Assembly (NCBI GenBank): GCA_016808115.1
Contig: JAEQBH010002847.1
Span: 496,001 to 560,000 of the forward strand
DNA: 64,000 nt
Direction of reading: 5' to 3'
Source of the DNA: Tetrastigma voinierianum
Lineage: Eukaryota > Streptophyta > Magnoliopsida > Vitales > Vitaceae
Shown here: positions 23,668 to 35,171 of the stretch, piece by piece
Layout: each line of letters begins with the position of its first letter
Position numbering within the stretch: the stretch's first letter is position 1
Notes under the pieces: generated by a model
Seen by the model: only the letters and a program-made list of their open reading frames with translations
What the model was told of the DNA's origin: nothing
Databases searched by the model: none
Translations under genes and position numbers: made by a program

Positions 23668-24735
23668 TGGGGCTGTCAATGTGTGTTAGACCAAAACGTC
23701 CATGGAATTACAAAATGAATGGCTTGAATTATGTGGAAAATAATATGTTAATGCATGGAATTTAATGTGTTAACATGATGTTTGAATTATATGAAATATA
23801 ATTGTGTGTGAGCCATTGGAAATTAAGTTGTTTATTAGCTCATGTGAGCTAATTTTGATGTTATTGCCATGAATAAATAATATGTGGTTATGTGAATTCG
23901 TTAATATACGCATGAATGATACATTGGCATTTGTTGTATGAAAATGGCATAATGCATTTCATATGCACCGGGGCAATCTAGATCAATAGGTGTGAGTGCA
24001 TGACATGAAAGAAAATGAAATGGTCAGAAAGGAATTTCCAAGGAAGATTTTCTAAGGAATTTCTTGGAGAGTTGTCCAACAAGCCTATCTCGGGAGTGGA
24101 CTAATGACTAAGCCAGAATTACCCAAAGAATTCACCTCGGAGGGTCAGTCTCAATATATTTTTACCGAAATCTCTAGAGGTGTTTTAGAGAACAAAAACC
24201 TTTTGTTTTGAAAACAGTGTTTTCTCACACTTGGCTAAGGCAAACGTGAGGGAGTCAGCGAGGGCTCGAGAAGTGGGAAAGGGTGAGTCACATTCTCATC
24301 CATATCATATAGACATTCAAGTAGGATCATGTATTTGCTTGAATGAGTTTGGTTGCCATTACATGTGCACTTAGGTGGGGAGTAACCCATGTAGGAAAAT
24401 TCCACTACTAGGCATCACTACCCTATCGAGGCACTATTTGCAGACAGGAGTATTCTAGGAAGACTCATTCACTAGAGGCCACTGCAAGAAATACATGTGG
24501 CTTGGATATTTATTTTGCGTAACATGTATTAAAACTCTCAATTTTAAATATATGTTTTGTATAAAGAGTGTAATTAACTCTTGAAACTATTGTGATATAG
24601 TTGATTACATTTTGGTGAGTATGATGTGTAGGCCAATGTGGCCATTTTTACTCATGTATGTGTCTCATGATATGAGACATAGGTATTCCGCAAGTTGACG
24701 GTGGTCAACGGGACCCCGGGAAATTGGGCGTCACA

Positions 24736-25353
24736 AAGGTTGCTAGATTAGATAAAATATTTTAATTAAAAAACAAACAACATTTAATTTTTCATTCTTA
24801 TTTTATTGAAATATCTTTTCAAGGTAAAATTTGTTTTTAAGTCAAATAAGGATAAACCAAACAATTATTATAATTTTATTCTCACTTCTATATAAAATAT
24901 TATTTTTGTGCAAATAACATATTATAAGAAAAACTCTTAACCACATATATAATTAGTTAGTAAAAAATGTTTTCCTTGGGAAAACACTTATTGAGAAATA
25001 GATTAAATAAGATTTACTAATTTATTATGTTTATATATTATTGTATTCAATATTTAATAAGTATTTATTGAAAGACAAATGGAGAATTCAGCTTAATTTG
25101 CTGTATAAATTATGATTTCCTTTGGTTAATAGATTAAATAAATAGATTATGAAAGACAAATAGATTAAATAAAACATAATCTTAAAGCATTATGATTTCC
25201 TTTGGTTGTATTGAATGAATAAATTTGTTGTTCAAAAGCTCTTGTATTATTATAAGAAAAGAATTGTTCATGCTTAAAAAAAATAGAGAGAAATAAATAA
25301 ATGAATTGTCCAACAATGGGATTTATAAAAATAATTTTTCTTTTTAGATTTTT
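24736..25353. other. AT-rich spacer with a small direct repeat
   Basis: AT-rich sequence without coding signal. The phrase TATGATTTCCTTTGGTT occurs near 25108 and again near 25190, with ATAGATTAAATAA-type repeats between, so a short local duplication is present. Nothing else is recognised. Confidence 0.55.
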
Positions 25354-26853
25354 TGTGATACCTCAAAATCCGAGGGTCCTGTTGACCAACCGTCAACCTG
25401 CGGAATTACTACTTTAGGTCATCGTGCACCTAAGCCTTGATACCGGATCGGTACCAATTACTTTTTGACATCGAGTTACTCAGCACCACCTCAGTACGTC
25501 CCTTTACCGGGACCCATTCATTCATATTTAAGTTAAAAATACAAGAATAATATACTTAAATACAGTTCGTAAGAGTCTAATCACGACCCTCTTACCATTA
25601 TTACACACCCGACTATATCGCAATAGTCCAAAAGAATTTAAGTACAATTCCTTTATACAAAAATACATGCTATAAACTTAGTCTGTCCCTAGCACTTTAC
25701 AAAAAGACGCATCAAAAGCCACATGTCGGGCCTTCTTCTCGCGCACTCACGGCCCGGGCGAGAGCGCTTGTCCACTCCAGACCCCGCACCGAAAGGTTGT
25801 CCCACAAAGGCGAGCCATGCCCAGCAGAATGAACACCTCCCATACCTGCCAATTCCTGACGCCCCTATCCTGTGGTCCCGCTGACAACCCGCCAACCCGT
25901 TGTAAACCTCAGAGACATTTGGTGCCCCACATCATGCCCATGTCCATATATCAGATTCCATTCCTCGCATATTGAATCTACACATACAAAAATATATGAT
26001 AGACTATAATCACAGCCTTCTTTACAAATTCCTTTTAATAAAGGTGTACATGTTTTGTCTCCGCTTCGAAGATACCATACAAGATAAACAAAACAAAACA
26101 ACGCCGTGTTCGGCTCTCATCCCATATGTGATCGCATATGCAAGTCATCCGCCTGCACTGAACCTATACCTGAAAGGGGGGTCCCATGACGGAGTGAGCA
26201 AAGCCCAGTAGTGATAATCTCCTACAAGGGTTACTCCCCATCTAATTGCTCATATAGTGATCAAACACACACACATTCAAGTAAAAATATGCACTACATG
26301 CTATGTATGAGAATGTTACTCACCCTATCCTATGTCCCGAGTCCTCACCAACTCCCTCACACAATGCCTAAGCCTATTTGTGAACAACCGTCATTTTCCA
26401 TGACATCCAATGATCATTTCTTTGACTCATTACATTTTATATTCATATTTTCATTTACAATCCTGCGCCTTTTCTGGGTAGTGGATTTTTTTGGTGGCAC
26501 ACCATGAGCTCCACAAACCCGAACACTTTTACGGCCTTTCACCGTTAGGGAAATATGTCTGACCATAATCAATGGGTCTTTCACCCTAGGGGGAATCTAT
26601 CCCAACTTGTTGATACCTAGCGCATGTTCTCTTTTACTATTTTCGTATTCCGTGCAACTCATTTGGACATTGTCCCATAAACCGAGCCCACCCAATCCAA
26701 CACCAAACGCAGTGTTGATTAATAACCATGTACCTACGACACACCATCGAACACCAAACATAATATCGATCTCTACTATGCACTCACACTCATGTCATGA
26801 AATGTTCTAGTGCATATGCAATGCAATTATGCCACTGCAATTTCTCATGTTAC

Positions 26854-28327
26854 TGTTAGTGATATGCTCAGCCTGGGCGCATATACATTGGCTATTATAT
26901 GTTTATATACAGCGAGGTATTTATCATTCCATTTTGTTATTTAAATTGTGGTTTAACTTTGATAAAATCGTGATCCTGAATAGTTGGTTCGCTTTGCGTC
27001 ATCAAGTATGTGATCACTTGATATTAAACCTTAAGGCATAAGAACACTTATCTAAATAGTCCATAGTCGATCATTATTTCAGGACTAATAATGAAGTAAA
27101 GACTATTATTTTTTCCGAGAAAAGACCACGCTTTGGTCGGGTCACATGAACATAAGATGTTAATCCGAACATATATACATGTTAAGTTCGATGTTATTGA
27201 CCGAATTCGCTATGAGAAATACTACATGGATTATGTCATCAATAATTCTCATTGAAGTATGGTGTTTGAGTCCTTAGACCTGAATTCCACCATGGATTCC
27301 TGCGCGCTGAGAACTTCGTGTCTTGACGTAGCCTTAATGACGTCTTAATGTGATGGCAATGTGCTATGGTTAGGCATGCAAATAAATCATGTGGAGGAAC
27401 GTGATGTATGAGCGAAGGAATTTATCCCGCTCTAATCGAAAGTGAGATGTCTATCGCCTCTCGATAATCAGACCCAGAAACATGAATGTGGTCAATGAGA
27501 GATTGATAGGAGTTATCAATATCATTTGTTTAGTCAGTCTACTTGAGAATCAAGAAACAATTAAGTTGTATAAAGATGACTTCATCCATGCTTTGTGCTT
27601 AATCGAGACATCGTGTGACAAAGGACTAATATCGTTACTATGTAAGGTTTTTCGAAATACTTAATTCACTTGATTTGGGTAGTTATAATGTCTTGCTAGA
27701 GACCAATTATAACTTGTGGGTTTAGAATATGATTTGGGCCCGCTGCCAACATTGAGTGAACCTATACTATCACACATAAGAATGAGCAATAATGGGATGT
27801 TAGAAAGGTTGTCTCTTTAGCCCATGATTAAGCCCAAGCCCAAGCCCATTAATAGTTAATGAAATTTAGTTTAAATTCATTTTAATAAAAGGGTTTGGGA
27901 GGCTTGATATAAATATGGGGTTTATCATCTAAAAGGAGGTGGTTCTTTTGAAGTGGGCGCTTAGAGAGAATTCTTTTTAGAGTTTTGAAGACACTAAGGT
28001 GTCTTTGCTTCAGGAGACAAAGACCTATCATAAGGTGCTAGCACATCCATCCCATCCATTAGCCGTTTCAGGATACCTTTAGAGGGCGTTTGCACACCGC
28101 ACGCCTGCTCGTTGTTGCCGGATCAAGCCTGTAAGGAGTTCTGTTTGTGTTTTAGCGTGTGTGTGATCAATCAAATCTCGCACTAGTCAAAAGGATTCGA
28201 TCTATGTGCGAGTAAGATCTGATTTCCTTGATTCATCAATAGCTCATCAAACCGCTGACCTCGATGCGCTCAACGTTAAATTTTTTTATTTATTTCCGTT
28301 GTGTGTTCTTATTGCTGGATTCCAATA
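26854..28327 (+). mobile_element. Copia-like solo LTR (1474 bp)
   Basis: The insert starts TGTTAGTGATATGC and ends GGATTCCAATA, is flanked by GTTAC on both sides (26849-26853 and 28328-28332), and splits the LTR of D exactly at that site, as shown by the uninterrupted copy at 36205-36225. Ends of TGTT type and a 5-bp duplication fit a copia LTR; the final A-T-A in place of A-C-A is taken as mutation. A TATA-like GATATAAATATGG near 27905 supports a plus orientation. There is no internal region, so only one LTR remains. The superfamily is inference. Confidence 0.7.
27905..27917 (+). promoter_or_regulatory. TATA-like box in copia-like LTR
   Basis: GATATAAATATGG lies about 420 bases before the LTR end. 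It is a reasonable core promoter position for a plant copia LTR, but this is inferred from sequence alone. Confidence 0.4.
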
Positions 28328-28433
28328 GTTACATGTATGATGCATACTACATGAATAATTCTCATCAGTTGTACTTCATGCCAATTACCAAGCAAACATA
28401 TATTGCAAGCATATAAGTTCCATATATTTCATG

Positions 28434-28436
<3 letters not shown>

Positions 28437-28491
<55 letters not shown>
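28437..28491. repeat. (AT)n microsatellite, about 27 units
   Basis: An uninterrupted run of AT inside the 3' LTR of D. The 5' LTR has only a short version at about 36322-36332, so the array grew or shrank after insertion. Confidence 0.95.
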
Positions 28492-28495
<4 letters not shown>

Positions 28496-28689
28496 TATTG
28501 TATCAAGCATATAACACCGGGCCAATCCATGACTAAATAATTTATGTCATACAACCTTTCTTAGGCTAACTTGTGGAAATTCCTACCCAACACAATAGGC
28601 TACAACATGCCATGCAATGGTCATGTCAAAACCCAGATATGTACATCGACACAACCAAGCACACACTTGATGCAAAATATGACCAGCAA

Positions 28690-29290
28690 TGATATGGTCA
28701 CCATCATTCTCCAAATTTCATGAATGGAATCTTGACTCAATGAGCTTTCCATTCTAATAACACCCGAAATGGAGTTCGAACGAAGAAGTTATGGCCGCTC
28801 GAAGTTGGAGGTCACACATGAATAGCCAGCCTATCCGGCCAGCCTTAGTCGGCCAGCAGCCCTGGAAAAACATAGATTTCAGAAAAGTTATGTTGACCCA
28901 CTGTCCTCCACAGGCATATTTATGGAATCGTGACTCAATGGTATTTCCATAGAGTCTAAGAACACCCGAAACGGAGTTCGGACGAAGAAGTTATAGCCGT
29001 TCGAAGTTAGAGGCCTCACATGAATAGCAAGCCCTAGCCGGCTAGCCTTAGCCGGCCAGCAGCCCTGGAAAAACATAGATTACAGAAAATTTATGCTTAC
29101 CCACTGTCCTCCACAGCATATGGATGGAATCTTGACTCAATGGGCTTTCCATAGAAATTAAGAACACCAAACAGTTCGAACGGTAGTTACATATGGTCGT
29201 CCGAGGTTGGAGGCCTTACATGACCCTAGCAGACTGACTCTTAGCCGGCCAGCTCCCTAGCTGGCTTACTCTAGCTTCTCTGTCAGCCCT
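28690..29290. repeat. About 200-bp tandem repeat, three units, in D 3' LTR
   Basis: GGAATCTTGACTCAATG-type phrases occur near 28726, 28924 and 29125. Each is followed by the ACCCGAAATGGAGTTCGAAC segment or its variant and by AGCCGGCCAGC phrases. The matching block in the 5' LTR (about 36545-37300) has about four decayed units. Confidence 0.8.
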
Positions 29291-30248
29291 AGATCACTGA
29301 CTAGCTTACAAATTCTAGATCTACCGACCCTGAGGCCTACCCTGCCAGCCTTTCCACTTAGACTATTCAGGGTAAACAGACCATAACTTGGGCTATAGAG
29401 GTCTGATTTGGGTAATTCAAAAACCTAACATCAAGTTCACTGATGTAGATACAATTTACTTGAAGGACTCACTGCCAAATTCCCTTTATTTTCCACCCAA
29501 AAACCAGTCCTAAAGTTCGGCTAATGCGTAGATCAAACTATGGTAACTTCCCATAGTTCAAAATGCAAATGCAAACATTCTCAAAGATACCACATAATGT
29601 TCTTAAGATGAAAACTAAACAAAGTAGGACAAGATCTACCTCTAAAGTTTGTCTGAACTCCCTGCTTTCCAATCTCTACTGAAACTCTTTGCGTGGGGGA
29701 AGCGTTTTCTTGATCCATCAGAACCGCCTATCCATCATCGGGAACCTAGGAGAGAAGTGTGGAGCTTCAAGCTTTCTATTCTCTCCTTTTTTTTCCTTTC
29801 CTTCTTCCTCCTCTCTTCCTACCGAACTCGTTTGGTCTAAAGTCAAGTTTGGAGTACTCACACATGTCATCACTCCCATTAAATTTCCTTGGATTACCCT
29901 TATCACCTTATCCATCTACATTGGATTTCTCTCCAATCATGAGTTGCCACATGTCTCTTATGGGTCCCACTTGGGCTCTTTGTTTGACTTACCCTGCACT
30001 TGACACGTGGCACTCTATAAACCACTCATCACATGCCAATTGTCTCGTACTACCCTCGGTGCCTCAAAAAACATGAAATTTCGACTGTCTCAGAATTCGA
30101 CGAAATTTGACATGGTAGCTAGATTTTGCGAGACGATTCCAACGGTAAAGTCCATTTTGTCATCCGAGATCTAGAAAAATTTCATATTTTTCCACTGAAA
30201 TTACCGTTTTACCCTTTCTCAAAAAATTGAATTTTCTCGGGTTTTACA

Positions 30249-30265
30249 TTCTTCTCCCCTTAAAA
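30249..30265 (-). other. Element D polypurine tract
   Basis: On the minus strand TTTTAAGGGGAGAAGAA abuts the 3' LTR start. Confidence 0.8.
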
Positions 30266-30379
30266 GAATTTCATCCTGAAATTCCACGCACATTAATATC
30301 ACTCGCAAGCATATGCAATGTGCACTATCTCATACATGTAAACTAGCCATTTAATTACTTAAACGATTAAATTAAGCGT

Positions 30380-31810
30380 ATCTAATCAACGGGTGGAAGA
30401 GTGATTCATCGTATCTCACTCACGTTCTCTCACATCGATGTCATGCGTTATTCACTATGGTCTCACAAAACTGGATCCTTATATCCGATACCTTATCATC
30501 TCGGTGTAACGAGAAACGATGCATCCAATCATCATATGGTCGGACCTGAGGCAGTACTGAAGAATGAGACATGGAACACCATGAACATCAAACATACTAG
30601 GCGCACTCCAACCTACACTCATCGCACAACCCTCTGGAAAGTATCTCAAGGCCCGATGAACCTCGCGAGCTTTCTCACACTCCGACCACTAATCTCTTCT
30701 TAGGCATCACCTTCTTCAAGCAGCTATGATCACTCACCCGACCAGAGATCGACCGTCACTGTCGACAGCTCTTCTACCACTCAGTAGCGAAGATACGCGC
30801 ATCAAACCCACCTTCTCCGAGGTGTCTCTAATCAAATCCAAACCAAAGCATTTTTGGAGCTCTATCCCATCTCTCGGGCCCGTAAATTCCAAGTGATCGA
30901 CATGGCCTCCCGTACAAAGCCTCGTAGGGTGCCATCTCGTGATACCTCGCCCCCGATAATCCATTATTGTAGGCGAATCCCATTGCTGCAAATGCTCCCA
31001 ACAATTCTTATGATCCAGACGATGCCTCGCAAAGATGTCCTAAAATCTATATGGTCCCTCTCTCGGATCAAGTGATGAAATGCAAGTAGCTCATAGTCAA
31101 CTATGTTCCCATGGCCTTCTGGAAGCTCTTCCAAAAGTGTGTCATAAATTTGAGATCTCTATCTAACACTATAGACACTGGCACTCCATGTAGCCGTACA
31201 ATCTCTCGAATATACAACCGGCAGAATTCCTGCAGTGTGAAGGTCATTCGCATGGCTAGAAAATGTGTCGACTTCATGAGCCGGTCCACTATCACCCATA
31301 CCGTGTCATGCCTCCGCGATGTCCATGGCAAGTGCGTCACAAAGCCCATCGTGAGATGCTCCTACTTCCATTCAGCCCACCTACCATTGGAGAGCCTCGT
31401 CGGGGTTTCTAAAGGCTCACCTTAACTTGCCGACACGTGAGGCATCGTAGAATAAAGTCCCATGTCTCTTCATCCCGCCCGCACATCGCTATGAAGATCA
31501 TGGTACATCTTCGTACAATTGGATGCACACAGTGACCGAGAGCAATGGAACCCCAGATCTCCTCTCTCGTGATCGCCTGACCGGGGAACCACTAATCATC
31601 CTCTATACCGAAGACTACCATCCGCGTGAATGGCCCAACCTTCGTCACCTATATCGGAGTGTACCCGGTCCTTGATGGACACTATCTCTACATCCTGCCC
31701 TTGGGATTCGATCACTTTGCTCAATAGGGACAACGTAGCTACCAAAATCCCCAAAGTACCCGAGCCTGCTCTTTATACTGTAGTCCGAACTATCCCACAA
31801 TCTCGAGCAT
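30380..31810 (-). pseudogene. Element D integrase and chromodomain (decayed)
   Basis: The clearest piece, 31101-31349, encodes 82 residues of the integrase core. It contains HDTVWVIVDRLMKSTHFLA, with the first catalytic aspartate in IVDR, and LHGVPVSIVLDRDLKFMTHF, with the second in LDRD (usually SDRD). The C-terminal side at 30734-31100 holds the third catalytic region and the segment with LYTGGHVDHLEFTGP-type wording at 30734-30991. The chromodomain end lies about 30400-30700 but is too decayed to read cleanly. In the family this enzyme inserts the cDNA, and the chromodomain binds modified histone tails. Confidence 0.82.
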
Positions 31811-32275
31811 CTACCACTCCCGAGAAGCTAGACTAGCCAATGCTCCTCGTGACTTCCGATTGAGTGCATCAGCCACCACATTTGCCTTACCAGGGTGGTA
31901 ATGCAAAGTGAAGTAGTAATCCTCTAAGAACTCCATCCACCTGCGTTGCCTCATATTGAGGTCTCGCTGCGTGAAGATGTACCTCAGACTTCTGTGGTTT
32001 GAATACACCTCAAACTGTTCACCGTATAGGTAGTGGCACCAAATCTTCAAGGCAAAGACTATAGCCGCCAACTCCATGTTGTATATGGGGTAATTTTTCT
32101 CATGATTCTTCAACTGGCGGGAACCATAAGCTACTACCCTCCTGGACTGCATCAAAACGCATCCCAGTCTGACCTTCAAGGCATCACAATACACTATAAA
32201 AAATTCCGCCTCGACCATCGTAATAGGGAGCCTGAAGTAAGCCTCCTCTTCAATTCCTAGAATGCCTTCTCGCAC
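31811..32275 (-). pseudogene. Element D RNase H (open over 154 codons, one catalytic residue changed)
   Basis: This is an uninterrupted frame of 154 residues on the minus strand covering the RNase H domain. It shows FFIVYCDALKVRLGCVL (first catalytic Asp near residue 29), IYNMELAAIVFALKIWCHYL (catalytic Glu near residue 68) and FEVYSNHRSLRYIF, then MRQRRWMEFLEDY and the end phrase PGKANVVADALNRKS. In the family the third motif is TDHKSL; here the aspartate is asparagine (SNHRSL), which should cripple the enzyme. Its 5' end overlaps the end of the RT frame at 32257-32275 in a different frame, so a frameshift has split what was one Pol protein. It degrades RNA in RNA-DNA hybrids in working copies. 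Confidence 0.9.
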
Positions 32276-33100
32276 CAGTCATTCCACTCAAACTTGACCT
32301 CCTTCCGGGTCAGTTTCGTCATAGGTGCTGCTACTCGGGAGAAATCCTCAATGAACCTCCTGTAATACCTTGCTAATCCCAAGAAACTATGTATCTCGAA
32401 GACTGACTTTGGTCTCTCCCAACTCATCACAGCCTCGACCTTCTCGGGGTCCATTGACACGCCTGAAGCTGACACTACGTGCCCAAAGAATCTCACCTCA
32501 GTAAGCCAAAACTTGCACTTACTGAACTTGGCGTATAATTGATGGTCTATCAAAAGCTGTAGAACGACCCTCAAATGATCCTCATGTTCCTCCTTAGACT
32601 GGGAGTAGATCAAAATGTCGTCTACAAAGACCACGATGAACTTATCTAAATAGGGTTGGAACACCCTATGCATGAGATCCATGAATGCTAATTCGAAGGG
32701 CATCACCATGAACTCAAAGTGCCCATATCGCAACATCGTTTTAGGGATAATGGGCCTTCCCTAACTTCTCAACCGGTCGATTCGGTGCGAAGATTCATTC
32801 GCAGACCGCCTCTCTCGCCGCCTGATCGAATAAGTCATCAAATCCTAGCGGGAGATATCCATTCTTGATCGTAATCCCTTATTCAATCAAGCTGCGAATC
32901 GTCGCATAGCCAAGGGTCTGGTTCTTCTTTTTCTTTCGCGAAACTCCAAACCGAGCGCCCCATGGTGAAGTGCGTCGCCTAATAAACTTTGTCTTGCAAA
33001 CTCGTGTCTCGGACCTCGAGTTCCCGTGAACCCAACTGATGCCATCCTGGCGCTGAGTCAGTAGACGGGCTTATTATGCCAAGGTGAAAATCCCTACATA
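32257..33100 (-). pseudogene. pol: Element D reverse transcriptase (160 open codons with intact VDD motif)
   Basis: An open frame of 160 residues at 32257-32736 covers the palm and thumb of a gypsy RT. It begins MLRYGHFEFMVMPFELAF, has the catalytic motif VFVDDILIYS (VDD encoded at 32617-32625), then HQLYAKFSKCKFWL, VRFFGHVVSASGVSMDPEK and FLGLARYYRRFIEDFSR. This is the most complete polymerase piece in the window. The fingers region upstream, to about 33100 with a SPWGA-type segment near 32950, is broken by frame shifts, and several residues around LTNAPA are deleted just after MPFELA. The downstream RNase H continues in another frame. The wording fits the Tekay/Del group of chromoviruses. 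Confidence 0.92.
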
Positions 33101-33640
33101 AGTCTGCTACATCCCTCACGAGGTAAATTCGGTAGCTCATCCCGAAAGATATCCTCATACTCGTTAAACTGCACTGGTGGGAGATTTAAGTCTTACACCT
33201 CGGGTCTCTCCAAGGTAAGGCTTGCTAGCTAACCCATCAACTGTCCGTGCCATTTGGAAACTTACACTCCGCCTAGTGGGCAAAGCATCGTGCTTTTCCC
33301 TAAACGCACATTATACCGCCCCAGGTGTAGGCGGTAACCTCCCACGCCAGCATAATCGACACGGCATCAGAGGCCGTCAACTCAACAGATCCCACAGATG
33401 ACGTCGAACTCGATATGTCCATGACCCTCAGTCCACCAGGAGTAGAATCCCGTAGATCTTCACCGCAACCCCCGATATATCGATTCACACTCACCCTAAA
33501 TTCCTTGGGAGAACCTTCACATATAGTTTCTCCAAGGTTCAACCTCTAAGCCTAATCCTCAGCACATGAGGCAAATTATTAATACAAAACATGCACCCGA
33601 CCAGCATAATTTGGTTCTTGGCCCATGGGGCAAGATAACA
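33101..33640 (-). pseudogene. Element D protease region (decayed)
   Basis: The interval between RT and the gag end. A minus-strand frame at 33300-33542 reads through part of it (residues include VMDISSSTSSVGSVELTASD), but the wording is eroded and no catalytic aspartate can be assigned with confidence. It is assigned by position and by alignment with A, B and C. Confidence 0.5.
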
Positions 33641-33739
33641 TAAACACACCCTATATAGCTGACCGATCTGGCCGCTCACGGTAAGGCGTGATGGCGCCGA
33701 TTGATACCAGACCCCCGATGCTGTTCAGGCCTATGGCTC

Positions 33740-34804
33740 TATCTCTACTCACCCATGCCTGGCCTCTAGTGGTTCAGCAGAAGTAAAGTCGATGCACACT
33801 TTAGGAGACCCACATAATGTTCCTCCGGCCACTGGGGGGGTGGGGAGAGAACAAATCATGGTCTCATGCTCTCGTCCCACTCGATGACTGACTATGCTAT
33901 CCCGAAACCCTAGGATCCTTGTCTCTGGGGGCAATCCCGCTTCATATGTCCAAGATGATGGCAGAAATAGTAAATCTGGTTCAGGTCTCACTGACCGGGA
34001 ATCTCGACCTAGCTCGACCTTGATGGTCGCGACTCAAACCCCTTTCGCAACTGTGAAGCCTTCGCTTCTTCCGAACCAGAAAAAGACTCCACTCTCTTCA
34101 TCTTTTGCCACTAGCACCACATCTTGATGCTCGTGCGCCCTCTTCATCTCTCTCTATACCATAGTCATCCCGACCATAGAGTCCATGTTCCTGTATAGGG
34201 AGGAGTCCCACAATTCCGCCCCGAATGACAACTTCACCATTCTCACCCTCTCACTCCCAGCCATATGTATGCTCAGAAGTCAGGGCTTAGAGACCAAATG
34301 GGCTAACCTCGTGAACTTAGCCATCTACCCATCCCATCGCCATTGTTCCGTCGCCATAGGAACTCCTAGGCCTTTTGGCGTGTCTAAATAGCACGTAGTA
34401 AAAATACTTGCTCATGAAGAGGTCATGGAACCGCCCAAGTCATTTGCTTTCTAAGTCCATATAGGTTCTAACCCAGGTCCACCCACTGGGACTCCCCTCC
34501 GCCGAATGCAGCTAGTCTAATCTTAGTCTATCGCGAGAAAGAATCTCGCTCTGCGGCCTCCAATATCTTCTCGATTCGCCGAACCAATGGTTTGCCACTA
34601 TATGCCTCCTCTCGCGGAATGTCCGAGGATGATGCCTTAAACCTTCCGAGGTTACCCACTCGACTTCCTACGGTCGCACTTTCGTAGTCTCGCGGCAAAC
34701 CGAAAATGCAATACTGGCGGTCTCCGCTGTGAATCATACATCAAAGCACAGTGGTGCATGAATGAATTGTGGATGACCTCTACGCCCCCGACTCGACTTG
34801 CCAT
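33740..34804 (-). pseudogene. gag: Element D gag (decayed)
   Basis: Gag starts with the ATG complementary to 34802-34804 (MASRVG). The zinc-knuckle neighbourhood is at 33749-33991, where LLFLPSSWTYEAGLPPETR can be followed as a ruined CCHC knuckle in which the cysteines are replaced. The segment complementary to about 34100-34200 carries the DSMV-type phrase common to these Gag proteins. The capsid part is broken by many indels. In working relatives Gag assembles the particle in the cytoplasm. Confidence 0.75.
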
Positions 34805-35171
34805 CTACATATGTTTGAACCGAAAGCAAACAGTTATGTTAATTTCATGCTCAGATACGCGAGCTCGGAACCCAGAAGGTTATGCTTTTCCAAACCCTAG
34901 TGTTCCTTGTGTCTCTTCCATATGTAATCAAATCAGCAACGAACAACACGCAAATGGTTGGCCATCTGTGTCATACCAAACCAGTTATAAACACACAATG
35001 CATCCGCCAAAAATTTAACTCATCCGCGGACTCCGCCTCAGGTCATCACATGCCTGCTCCTATAACATCAGCCATGATGATCAAGCATCAAGACACCTTA
35101 ACTGACCATGGCCTAAAACTAATGTTCTCAAGCCCCCAGGTACTGTGGTACTCCAAAGCTCGATACCAAGC
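34805..35171 (-). other. Element D 5' leader with primer-binding site
   Basis: A leader of about 0.37 kb. On the plus strand GCTCGATACCA at 35158-35168 is the primer-binding site with one base lost, and the LTR edge follows at 35172. Confidence 0.75.

Larger units (their letters stand above)
11837..24735 (+). mobile_element. Solo LTR J (element B family), host of element B and LTR K
   Basis: A plus-oriented LTR that starts TGTAAAACCCGAGAAAATTC at 11837 and ends GGGAAATTGGGCGTCACA at 24735. It is present as three pieces, 11837-12118, 21413-22008 and about 23668-24735, with element B and LTR K between them. Together they give about 1.9 kb, as expected for this family. No primer-binding site follows the end, so it is a solo LTR. 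The flanking 5-mers (ACAAT on the left, AAGGT on the right) do not match, so the target duplication is lost or the edges are slightly off. Confidence 0.8.
25857..30248 (-). repeat. Element D 3' LTR, interrupted by a copia-like LTR
   Basis: On the plus strand it starts TGACGCCCC at 25857 and ends TTTTCTCGGGTTTTACA at 30248. Without the insert it is about 2.9 kb. It aligns with 35172-38270, for example ACCTTTTACTATTT-type and CACCAAACATAATATCGA segments at 26750 and 36115. Confidence 0.85.
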
